Assembly (NCBI GenBank): GCA_963753585.1
Contig: CAVWCU010000001.1
Coordinates: 682,001 to 746,000, forward strand
Reading direction: 5' to 3'
Source of the DNA: VRUE01 sp963753585
GTDB lineage: Bacteria > Actinomycetota > Thermoleophilia > Solirubrobacterales > 70-9
Length of the DNA stretch: 64,000 nt
Position 1 is the stretch's first letter. Each line of letters starts with the position of its first letter. Positions 1 to 6,198 of this stretch are shown here, piece by piece. A model generated the notes under the pieces. It was given only the letters and a program-made list of their open reading frames with translations, did no database searches and was not told the origin of the DNA. Made by a program: the position numbers and the translations under genes.

Positions 1-1535
1 GCGAGCAGGTCTGGGTCAACGGCCCGCTGGGCAACTCGTTCTCGGCTCCCAAGGAGCTCTCATCGGAGGCAGCGGGCGCAATCCTCGTCGGCGGCGGAAT
101 CGGCATCGCTCCGCTGGCCCTACTGCGCCGTATCTTTGCTGCCCGCAACATTCCGACGCGTGTTCTTCTCGGCTTCCGCGACGAAGTCCACTCCGGTGGC
201 CTTGACGACCTCTTTTCCTGCTGCGAGATCAAACTGGCTAGCGACGACGGCCACATCGGGCACCATGGCTACGTCACCGAGCTGCTCGCCGCGATGCTTG
301 AAGGCGACGATGCGAGTACGGCAGCTGTTTACGCCTGTGGCCCGCCCCCGATGCTCGATGCCGTTGGCGCGCTGTGCCTTGACGCCGGCATCCCATGTGA
401 GCTCGCGATGGAGTCCCCAATGGCCTGCGGCTACGGCGCCTGCTTCGGCTGCGCCGTCCCTAAGCCCGGAGGCGGCTATCTGCGTCTGTGCGTAGACGGA
501 CCCGTGTTGCGCGCTGGGCCGGCGGGTCCTGTCGCCGCAGGGGACCCACCACCCCCTGCGGTCGCTAAAGCGTCCTCGGGGGCGGTCCCCCCTGCGACGC
601 CACCCCCCGGCAGGGACGGATCAGGGGGGCCGTCATCGGCCGTCGAGTTCTGCGGCATCGAGCTCGAGCATCCCGTGATCAATGCGTCTGGGACCTTTGA
701 CGCGATTGCCGCGCGCCGTGTCTACGGGGATGAGTTGCTAGAGAGCTTCCCCTTCTCGGCAGTCGTATCCAAGACGATCACGCCGCAGCCGCGAGCGGGG
801 AACGAGCCGCAGCGGATCTGGGAGACCCCGGCGGGGATGATCAACTCGATCGGGTTGCCGAACAAGGGCCTGGAGGGGTTCTTGGCCGAGGACTTGCCCC
901 AGCTTGCCGAGCTTCCGGTGCCCTTGATCGTCTCGGTGATGGGGACGAGCAAGGAGGAGTTCTCGCGACTCGTCACAGGCGTGGGGGAGAGAGACGAGGT
1001 GGCCGCGATCGAGCTCAACGTGTCTTGTCCCAACGTCCACTCTGGCCTCATCGTCGGCGAGCAGCCGAGCGAAACGGAGGCACTCCTGGAAGCGCTGCGG
1101 CCGCTGACCGAGAAGCCGCTGATCGTGAAGTTGACTCCCAACGTGGCCAATCCGGCAGAGGTTGCCATTGCGGCTGAGCAGGGGGGAGCCGATGCGGTGT
1201 CGCTGATCAACACGTTGAAGGCGAGTGCGATCGATCCTGCCACGGGAAAACCAGGCATCGCCGCCGGTCACGGCGGCCTTTCAGGGTCCGCTGTCCGGCC
1301 GATCGCCGTGGCTCAGCTCCGGGCTGTTTCGGCGGCGGTTCAAATCCCGATCGTCGGCATGGGCGGGGTCGCCAGCGGTGCCGATGCGATGGAAATGATC
1401 TCCGCCGGGGCGACGCTTGTCGCCGTGGGAACGGAGAGCTTTCGGGACCCACGGGCTGGACAGCGAGTTGCGGGCGAGCTAGCCGTAGCGCTCAAGCCGA
1501 GTCGGAGCAGTGCCCCGACTGCCTCCCGAAGCTAA
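1..1535 (+). CDS. pyrD: PyrK-PyrD fusion: dihydroorotate dehydrogenase (NAD+) electron-transfer and catalytic parts, 5'-partial
   Basis: The frame is open from position 3 and the N-terminus lies outside the window. The first part is PyrK: a nucleotide-binding GGGIGIAPL segment, then CGYGACFGC with a later Cys (LRLCVDGPV), the C-x4-C-x2-C...C ligand set of the [2Fe-2S] cluster. It runs without a stop into a class 1B dihydroorotate dehydrogenase (NASGTF, NVSCPN with the catalytic Cys, GMGGV near the FMN site), which oxidises dihydroorotate in pyrimidine synthesis. The two parts are normally separate subunits. Here the junction (about 522-613) is a palindromic repeat read in frame, and there is no ATG, GTG, TTG or CTG codon in frame from 510 to 674, so PyrD has no obvious start of its own. 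A GTG at 675 would remove the first conserved strand. Confidence 0.9.
   Translation, partial: EQVWVNGPLGNSFSAPKELSSEAAGAILVGGGIGIAPLALLRRIFAARNIPTRVLLGFRDEVHSGGLDDLFSCCEIKLASDDGHIGHHGYVTELLAAMLEGDDASTAAVYACGPPPMLDAVGALCLDAGIPCELAMESPMACGYGACFGCAVPKPGGGYLRLCVDGPVLRAGPAGPVAAGDPPPPAVAKASSGAVPPATPPPGRDGSGGPSSAVEFCGIELEHPVINASGTFDAIAARRVYGDELLESFPFSAVVSKTITPQPRAGNEPQRIWETPAGMINSIGLPNKGLEGFLAEDLPQLAELPVPLIVSVMGTSKEEFSRLVTGVGERDEVAAIELNVSCPNVHSGLIVGEQPSETEALLEALRPLTEKPLIVKLTPNVANPAEVAIAAEQGGADAVSLINTLKASAIDPATGKPGIAAGHGGLSGSAVRPIAVAQLRAVSAAVQIPIVGMGGVASGADAMEMISAGATLVAVGTESFRDPRAGQRVAGELAVALKPSRSSAPTASRS
522..613 (+). repeat. Palindromic repeat family 1, copy A (inside the pyrK-pyrD frame)
   Basis: About 92 bp starting GCGGGTCCTGTC and ending in a CGCCACCCC box. 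Three nested stems can form: CGCAGGGG (536-543) with CCCCTGCG (589-596), CCACCCCC with GGGGGCGG (one mismatch), and GGTCGC-TAAA-GCGTCC at the tip with a T-T mismatch. It matches copy C (19516-19604, opposite strand) most closely. It is translated as a Pro/Ala/Gly-rich linker between PyrK and PyrD. The tip lacks the TAG triplet found in copies B and D, so the frame stays open. Confidence 0.85.
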
Positions 1536-1536
1536 A

Positions 1537-1555
1537 CCTCGACCTGAGGTCGAGG
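1537..1555 (+). terminator. Hairpin just after the pyrD stop
   Basis: CCTCGACC-TGA-GGTCGAGG, an 8-bp perfect stem with a 3-nt loop starting one base after the pyrD TAA stop. It is followed by TGAATTTCC rather than a strong T tract. It plausibly separates pyrD from mihF. Confidence 0.5.
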
Positions 1556-1585
1556 TGAATTTCCTCCTAAAAGGCCCCGAAGGCC

Positions 1586-1613
1586 TTGCACGCCGGCGAC
1601 CCGCGGCTATACT
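1586..1613 (+). promoter_or_regulatory. Sigma-70-type promoter for mihF
   Basis: TTGCAC (1586-1591), a 16-bp spacer, and TATACT (1608-1613), followed by the mihF ATG at 1624. The -10 box lies only 10 bp before the start codon, so the mRNA would be leaderless or nearly so. No Shine-Dalgarno sequence is visible, which fits. Confidence 0.6.
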
Positions 1614-1623
1614 CGCCGCCCAC

Positions 1624-1956
1624 ATGGCCAGCCCAGTCAAGACTTCCGCCGTGACCCCAGAGCGATCGTTGGACCAGCGAATGGACGCGCTCAAGCGCGC
1701 CAACGACATTCGCACCGCGCGCGCCAAGCTCAAGAAGGACCTCAAGGCGGGCAAAGCCAACATCCACACGCTGCTGCTCGACCCGCCCGACTACCTGCTG
1801 ACCGCGAAGGTCTTCGACATGCTTCTGGCGGTACCCAAGTACGGCAGGGTGAAGACCAACAGGATCCTCAACCAGTGCCGGATCTCCCCCTCGAAGACCA
1901 TCGGGGGCATGTCTGAGCGTCAACGGGCTGAGCTCGTCTCGCAGCTGCGCAGATAA
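1624..1956 (+). CDS. mihF: Actinobacterial integration host factor (mIHF), nucleoid-associated protein
   Basis: The 110-aa protein starting MASPVKTSAVTPERSLDQR contains the H2TH-like core LDPPDYLLTAKVFDMLLAVPKYGR and RISPSKTIGGMSERQR. This is the signature of the actinobacterial IHF, which is unrelated to the proteobacterial IHF heterodimer. It binds and bends DNA and helps organise the nucleoid. The ATG at 1624 was chosen over an upstream GTG at 1510 because homology begins here and the promoter lies just upstream. It precedes gmk and rpoZ, its usual actinobacterial neighbours. Confidence 0.92.
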   Translation: MASPVKTSAVTPERSLDQRMDALKRANDIRTARAKLKKDLKAGKANIHTLLLDPPDYLLTAKVFDMLLAVPKYGRVKTNRILNQCRISPSKTIGGMSERQRAELVSQLRR

Positions 1957-2001
1957 CGACCCGGCCGCTGCAAACCGGCGCATATCGCCGTCCTCGGTCG
2001 C

Positions 2002-2020
2002 TCGCGTGCAGAGCACGCGA
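2002..2020 (+). other. Perfect hairpin in the gmk leader
   Basis: TCGCGTGC-AGA-GCACGCGA, an 8-bp stem with a 3-nt loop in the 109-bp gap between mihF and gmk. There is no T tract, so it is either a weak terminator for the mihF transcript or a leader structure. Confidence 0.35.
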
Positions 2021-2065
2021 CGCTCCCTGCGTCCGGGCGATCTGCTTGGTTTTCGCGGCCGTCCT

Positions 2066-2644
2066 ATGTCCAAGGTCTTTGTAATCACAGGTCCATCTGG
2101 CGTCGGCAAGGGAACGTTGATCGCCCGGCTGCTCGAGCGTGTGCCCGGCCTAGAGCTGTCCGTGTCCGCCACCACCCGGCAGCCCCGCGAGGGCGAGGTC
2201 GACGGGCGCGACTACCACTTCCTCACGCCGGAGGAGTTCGACCGCCGGATCGAGGCCGAAGACTTCCTCGAGTTCGCCACCTACAGCGGCAATCGCTACG
2301 GCACGCTGCGCTCCGAGGTCCGCCACCGACTCGATGAGGGCCACTCGGTGGTCCTCGAGATCGAGGTGCAGGGAGCGCGCCAGGTTCGGGCCGCGATGCG
2401 GGAGTCGGTGCAGGTGTTCATCGCCCCCCCGGATCCAGCCTCGCTGCGGCACCGACTGGAGTCACGGGGGACAGACAGCATCGAGGCGATCGACTCACGG
2501 CTCGAAGTTGCCGAGCAGGAGCTGGCCGCCCAGGATGAGTTCGCGCACCGGGTCGTCAACGACGAGCTGGAGCGGGCCGCCGGCGAGCTGGAAGGGATCG
2601 TGCGCGCCGAGCTCGGCGTACCACTAGACTCCGGGGCCGAATGA
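2066..2644 (+). CDS. gmk: Guanylate kinase
   Basis: Phosphorylates GMP to GDP with ATP. The 192-aa protein has the P-loop GPSGVGKGT near the N-terminus, the GMP-binding segment SVSATTRQPREGEVDGRDYHF, and LEIEVQGARQVR. Length is normal for the family. The ATG at 2066 opens directly into the beta-strand before the P-loop; an upstream in-frame start at 2006 would add 20 residues without homology. The stop overlaps the rpoZ start (ATGA), so the two are translationally coupled. Confidence 0.95.
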   Translation: MSKVFVITGPSGVGKGTLIARLLERVPGLELSVSATTRQPREGEVDGRDYHFLTPEEFDRRIEAEDFLEFATYSGNRYGTLRSEVRHRLDEGHSVVLEIEVQGARQVRAAMRESVQVFIAPPDPASLRHRLESRGTDSIEAIDSRLEVAEQELAAQDEFAHRVVNDELERAAGELEGIVRAELGVPLDSGAE

Positions 2645-2874
2645 TCAAACCACGCGTTGACAAGCTCCTGGACCACACCGACTCCCACTACGCGGCCGTC
2701 GTCGTCGCCGCCAAGCGGGCCCGGCAGATCAACAGCTACTACCACAACCTCGGCGAGGGCAGTTTCGGCGAGTACCCACCCCCGATGGTGGACGTACCCG
2801 GCGAGCGAAACTACCTCTCGATCGCCCTCGAGGAGGTCGCCGAGGGCAAGCTCAAATACGAGTACCGCTCCTAG
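2641..2874 (+). CDS. rpoZ: RNA polymerase omega subunit
   Basis: The 77-aa protein contains DKLLDHTDSHYAAVVVAAKRARQIN, the conserved omega segment that latches the beta-prime C-terminus, and ends in LEEVAEGKLKYEYRS. It starts inside the gmk stop codon (ATGA). The position between gmk and coaBC is the standard actinobacterial arrangement. Confidence 0.95.
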   Translation: MIKPRVDKLLDHTDSHYAAVVVAAKRARQINSYYHNLGEGSFGEYPPPMVDVPGERNYLSIALEEVAEGKLKYEYRS

Positions 2875-2911
2875 CCGAGCCACCGGCTCGGCCGGAGCGA
2901 GGAGACAAGCC

Positions 2912-4186
2912 ATGGCCAGAATCCTGTTCGGGGTCAGCGGAGGGATCGCCGCCTACAAGGCGCTCGAGCTCGCGCGCCTGGCCACCTCAACCGGCCACGG
3001 GGTGAGGGTTCTGATGACCGAGGGCGCCGGTCGCTTCGTCGGCGCCGCCTCCTTCGAGGGGATCGTCGGCGCCCCGGTGCTGACTTCGGAGTTCGAGCGA
3101 GACCCGATGCGCGGCGCATTCCCCGGCGACCGGGCGCCTGAGCATGACCCGATCGGCCACCTCGCCCTCGCCGCCAACTGCGACGCCTACCTCGTCGCGC
3201 CGGCCTCGGCAAACACGCTGGCGAAGCTCGCGGCCGGGGTCGCCGACTCGATGGTCACTACCTCCTTCCTCGCCTGTACGGCGCCACGCTTGGTCGCACC
3301 GGCGATGAACGACCGTATGTACGCGGACGCTGCGACACAGGCCAACCTGGCGACCCTGCGCGAGCGGGGCGTCACCGTGATCGAGCCCGACGAGGGTGCC
3401 CTCGCCTCCCGCGGCGAGCGCGGCAAGGGCAGGCTGCCCGACCCATCCCGCCTCCTCGCCTTGGTCGAATCCGAGTTTCCTACGGGCCACCGCCCCTGGG
3501 ACGGCCTCCGGGTCCTGGTCACCGCAGGCGGCACTCGCGAGCCGATCGACTCGGTCCGTTTCCTCGGCAACCGCTCCAGCGGCCGCATGGGCATCGCCCT
3601 CGCTGCAGCCGCCGCCCGCCGCGGCGCAGACGTGACCCTGATCGCGGCCAACGTAGCCCTCCCCGAGCCCCCCGGGGTCCACCGCATCGACGTCGAGACC
3701 GGTGAGCAGCTGGCCGAGGCTACCCAGGCCGAGTTCCCCGGCTCCCACGTCCTCCTGATGGCGGCCGCTCCAGCCGACTTCAGGGCTAGCGAAGTCGCAG
3801 AGGGCAAGCTCACCCGCGACGCCTCCCTGGACCTCCACCTGGAGCCCACCGAGGACATCCTCGCCACCCTCACCTCCACACGAGGCGAGAACCAAACCGT
3901 AGTCGCCTTCGCCGCCGAAGCCGGCGAGAACACCGACCGCGCCCGCGAGAAGCTCCAGCGCAAGAACGCCGACCTCATGGTCCTCAACGACATCTCAAAT
4001 CCTGAGATCGGCTTCGAGAGCCAAGAAAACGCCGTAACGCTCATTGACTCGGCGAGTGAGACCCCGGTCCCACAAGCTCCCAAGGACACCATCGCCGAGG
4101 CAATCCTCGATCGAGTGAGCTCCCTCCGAGAAGAGGGACGGCAATCCCCTCGAACGGACGGATACTCAAAGCGTCGCGCTAACTAG
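2912..4186 (+). CDS. coaBC: Bifunctional phosphopantothenoylcysteine decarboxylase / phosphopantothenate-cysteine ligase
   Basis: Catalyses two steps of coenzyme A synthesis. The 424-aa protein has the FMN-dependent CoaC half first (GVSGGIAAYKALEL; PAMNDRMY), then CoaB (VTAGGTREPIDSVRFLGNRSSGRMG; the KNADLMVLNDI segment). GGAGCGAGGAG lies about 9 bp before the ATG at 2912; the frame is open further upstream but that part overlaps rpoZ in another frame. The last residues, REEGRQSPRTDGYSKRRAN, are encoded by a long palindrome whose loop holds the TAG stop, so the tail has probably been altered by that element. Confidence 0.93.
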   Translation: MARILFGVSGGIAAYKALELARLATSTGHGVRVLMTEGAGRFVGAASFEGIVGAPVLTSEFERDPMRGAFPGDRAPEHDPIGHLALAANCDAYLVAPASANTLAKLAAGVADSMVTTSFLACTAPRLVAPAMNDRMYADAATQANLATLRERGVTVIEPDEGALASRGERGKGRLPDPSRLLALVESEFPTGHRPWDGLRVLVTAGGTREPIDSVRFLGNRSSGRMGIALAAAAARRGADVTLIAANVALPEPPGVHRIDVETGEQLAEATQAEFPGSHVLLMAAAPADFRASEVAEGKLTRDASLDLHLEPTEDILATLTSTRGENQTVVAFAAEAGENTDRAREKLQRKNADLMVLNDISNPEIGFESQENAVTLIDSASETPVPQAPKDTIAEAILDRVSSLREEGRQSPRTDGYSKRRAN

Positions 4187-4223
4187 CGCGACGCTTGTTC
4201 GGGCGAGGGGATTGCCGTCCCTC
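4133..4223 (+). repeat. Nested perfect palindrome at the coaBC 3' end
   Basis: The outer arms are 20 bp and perfect: GAGGGACGGCAATCCCCTCG (4133-4152) and its complement at 4204-4223. An inner 13-bp perfect stem, AAGCGTCGCGCTA (4169-4181) with TAGCGCGACGCTT (4184-4196), has a 2-nt loop. The coaBC stop codon is at 4184-4186, on the inner stem. There is no T tract at the base. It is stronger and longer than a normal terminator and looks like a MITE- or REP-like element. Confidence 0.8.
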
Positions 4224-4240
4224 CTACACGCACGCCGAGC

Positions 4241-4246
4241 TATACT
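4241..4246 (+). promoter_or_regulatory. Possible -10 box for the rimP-nusA operon
   Basis: TATACT, identical to the mihF -10 box, lies about 35 bp before a terminator-like hairpin and 73 bp before rimP. No convincing -35 box is seen at 16-19 bp (the nearest TTGCCG is 23 bp upstream), so the call is tentative. Confidence 0.35.
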
Positions 4247-4281
4247 CGCTTTTGAGCTTTATGCCTCACCCGATGTACCCG

Positions 4282-4305
4282 AAGTGGGCCTGGCCCACTT
4301 TTTTT
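4282..4305 (+). terminator. Intrinsic terminator or attenuator ahead of rimP
   Basis: AAGTGGG-CCTGG-CCCACTT followed directly by a run that gives seven T residues (4299-4305). It ends only 14 bp before the rimP start codon, too close for a promoter in between. It therefore either ends coaBC read-through or controls entry of transcription into the nusA operon. Confidence 0.7.
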
Positions 4306-4318
4306 ACGGCCTGACCCA

Positions 4319-4561
4319 GTGCAAGATCTTCAGCAAGACATCCAAGAGCAGCTTCGTGAGCTCGACTCCCAGCTCGACCTGGTCGCGCTCGAGCAGCCGA
4401 GCAAGGAAGCGCTGCGGCTCTTCATAGATCACCCCGAGGGCGTCGACCTCGCCCTCTGCGAGAAGGTGACGATGCACCTCAGCCACCTGCGGGCCGAGTA
4501 CTCGCTCGAGGTGTCCTCGCCCGGTCCCAAGTACCGCAAAGACAAGGAGCAGCTCCAGTGA
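4319..4561 (+). CDS. rimP: RimP-like ribosome maturation factor, N-terminal domain only
   Basis: RimP helps assemble the 30S subunit. This 80-aa protein has the family N-terminal domain: LRLFIDHPEGVDLALCEKVTMHLS followed by YSLEVSSPGP. It then stops after KYRKDKEQLQ, whereas family members are about 150 aa or more with a C-terminal SH3-like barrel. The start is a GTG at 4319 with no clear Shine-Dalgarno sequence. The stop overlaps the nusA start (GTGA), so the short form is not a window-edge effect. The domain call is good; whether it is functional is unknown. Confidence 0.75.
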   Translation: MQDLQQDIQEQLRELDSQLDLVALEQPSKEALRLFIDHPEGVDLALCEKVTMHLSHLRAEYSLEVSSPGPKYRKDKEQLQ

Positions 4562-6198
4562 GCAAAGAGATCGTCGAGGCAGTCAAAGCACTGGAGCTGG
4601 AGAAGGGGATCTCCGCCGACAAGCTGATGGACGCGCTCGAGGACGCCCTCCTCTCCGCCTACAAGAAGACCCCCAACGCGGCCAAATACGCCCGCGTCGA
4701 CCTCGATCACGAAACCGGCGATTTCCGGGTCTTCGAGTTGATCCTGCCGCCTGAGCTGGAGGAGAAGTTGCTCGCCGAGGCGGCGGAGGCGCAGGAGGCC
4801 GAAGAGCGCGAAATCGACCCCGAAACGGGCGAGCTGCGCGAGCCGGAGGAGCCCGAGCTGGATCCGGAGATGATCGCGCCCTACGAGGACCAGATCTCCA
4901 CCCGAGACGTCACCCCCGAAGACTTCGGCCGGATCGCCGCCCAGACCGCCAAGCAGGTGATCCTGCAGCGGATCCGCGAGGCGGAACGGATGATGATGTT
5001 CGACGAGTACCAGGATCGCGTCGGCGAGCTGATCACCGGGATCATCCAGCAGTCCGACAAGCGCTACACGCTGGTCCAGCTGCGCGAGCGGGTCGAGGCG
5101 CTGCTGCCCAAGTCCGAGCAGGTCTACAACGAGCGCTACGACCACGGCATGCGGGTCAAGGCCGTGATCACCGACGTCTCGGACTCGACCAAAGGCCCCG
5201 CGATCGTCGTTTCCCGGCGCAGCTCCGAGCTGATCAAGAAGCTGTTCGAAATGGAGGTGCCGGAGATCGCCGACAAGCTGGTCGAGATCGTCGGGGTCGC
5301 CCGCGAGCCCGGCTACCGCTCGAAGATCGCGGTGATCTCCCACGCCGACGGGGTCGACCCCGTCGGCGCCTGCGTTGGCCCGCGCGGCTCACGGGTGCGC
5401 ATGGTCGTCTCCGAGCTGCGCGGCGAGAAGATCGACATCATCCCCCACAACGAGGAGCCCGCCCGCTTTGTCGCCAAGGCTCTCTCGCCGGCCCGCGTGC
5501 GGGAGGTGATCGTCGACGACGGGGAGCGCCAGGCGACGGTGATCGTCCCCGACGACCAGCTCTCGCTGGCTATCGGTCGCGACGGCCAGAACGCCCGCCT
5601 CGCCGCTCGGCTCACCGGCTGGCGGGTGGACATCAAGTCCGAGACCGAGTTCTCCCAAGAGGACCAGGACGTCGAGTATGAGGGCGAAGAAACCTTCGAC
5701 GGACGCTGCATGGCGGTGCTCTCCAACGGCCGCCGCTGTCCCAACGCGGCGATCGAGGGTTCGACTTACTGCGGCCTGCCGCAGCATCAGGCTCTGAGTC
5801 GCTTCGATACAAACCAGATGGCGGTGCTCGGGGCCGTTTCCGAAACCGAGGTCGAGATCCTCGCCGATCCGGACGCCGATCAGGGGCAGGTCGCAGAGAT
5901 CGTCGAGCGTGCTGAAGCCGAGTTCGTCGAGGAAGTTCCGGAGGAGGAGGCCCCAGAGGAGTTGGCCGCGGGGCCCGACGCGGCCTCGGAGGGGCCTGCG
6001 GGCGGGGGCGAGGCCTCCGTTCTCGGCCCCTCCGAGTCCACGCCACCCGCGGAGGAGGCGGCTGAGGCCGAGGGCGAAGCTGGCGACGAGGTCGGCGAGG
6101 AGCCTGCTCCGGAGCTTGTGGAGGACGAGGCGGAGGAGGATTCCGTGGAGTCGTCGGAGTCTGAGGAGCCCGTGGCGGAGGAGGCAGAGCAGTCCTAG
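4558..6198 (+). CDS. nusA: Transcription termination/antitermination factor NusA with an added Cys/His motif and acidic tail
   Basis: Binds RNA polymerase and nascent RNA. In the 546-aa protein the N-terminal polymerase-binding domain is interrupted by an acidic insert (about residues 72-112). S1 (about 195-260) and two KH domains follow (GACVGPRGSRVR; SLAIGRDGQNARLAARLTG). After KH2 comes C384-x9-C394-x10-C405-x4-H410 in the context GRCMAVLSNGRRCPNAA and STYCGLPQH, which looks like a small metal-binding knuckle. A roughly 120-residue Glu/Ala-rich tail completes it. GTG start coupled to rimP; the TAG stop overlaps the infB GTG. No ylxR gene lies between nusA and infB. Confidence 0.93.
   Translation: MSKEIVEAVKALELEKGISADKLMDALEDALLSAYKKTPNAAKYARVDLDHETGDFRVFELILPPELEEKLLAEAAEAQEAEEREIDPETGELREPEEPELDPEMIAPYEDQISTRDVTPEDFGRIAAQTAKQVILQRIREAERMMMFDEYQDRVGELITGIIQQSDKRYTLVQLRERVEALLPKSEQVYNERYDHGMRVKAVITDVSDSTKGPAIVVSRRSSELIKKLFEMEVPEIADKLVEIVGVAREPGYRSKIAVISHADGVDPVGACVGPRGSRVRMVVSELRGEKIDIIPHNEEPARFVAKALSPARVREVIVDDGERQATVIVPDDQLSLAIGRDGQNARLAARLTGWRVDIKSETEFSQEDQDVEYEGEETFDGRCMAVLSNGRRCPNAAIEGSTYCGLPQHQALSRFDTNQMAVLGAVSETEVEILADPDADQGQVAEIVERAEAEFVEEVPEEEAPEELAAGPDAASEGPAGGGEASVLGPSESTPPAEEAAEAEGEAGDEVGEEPAPELVEDEAEEDSVESSESEEPVAEEAEQS

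Noticed and set aside
4212..4318. Short frame between coaBC and rimP
   Set aside because: It crosses the terminator hairpin and runs out of frame through rimP; no start signal or protein-like composition.
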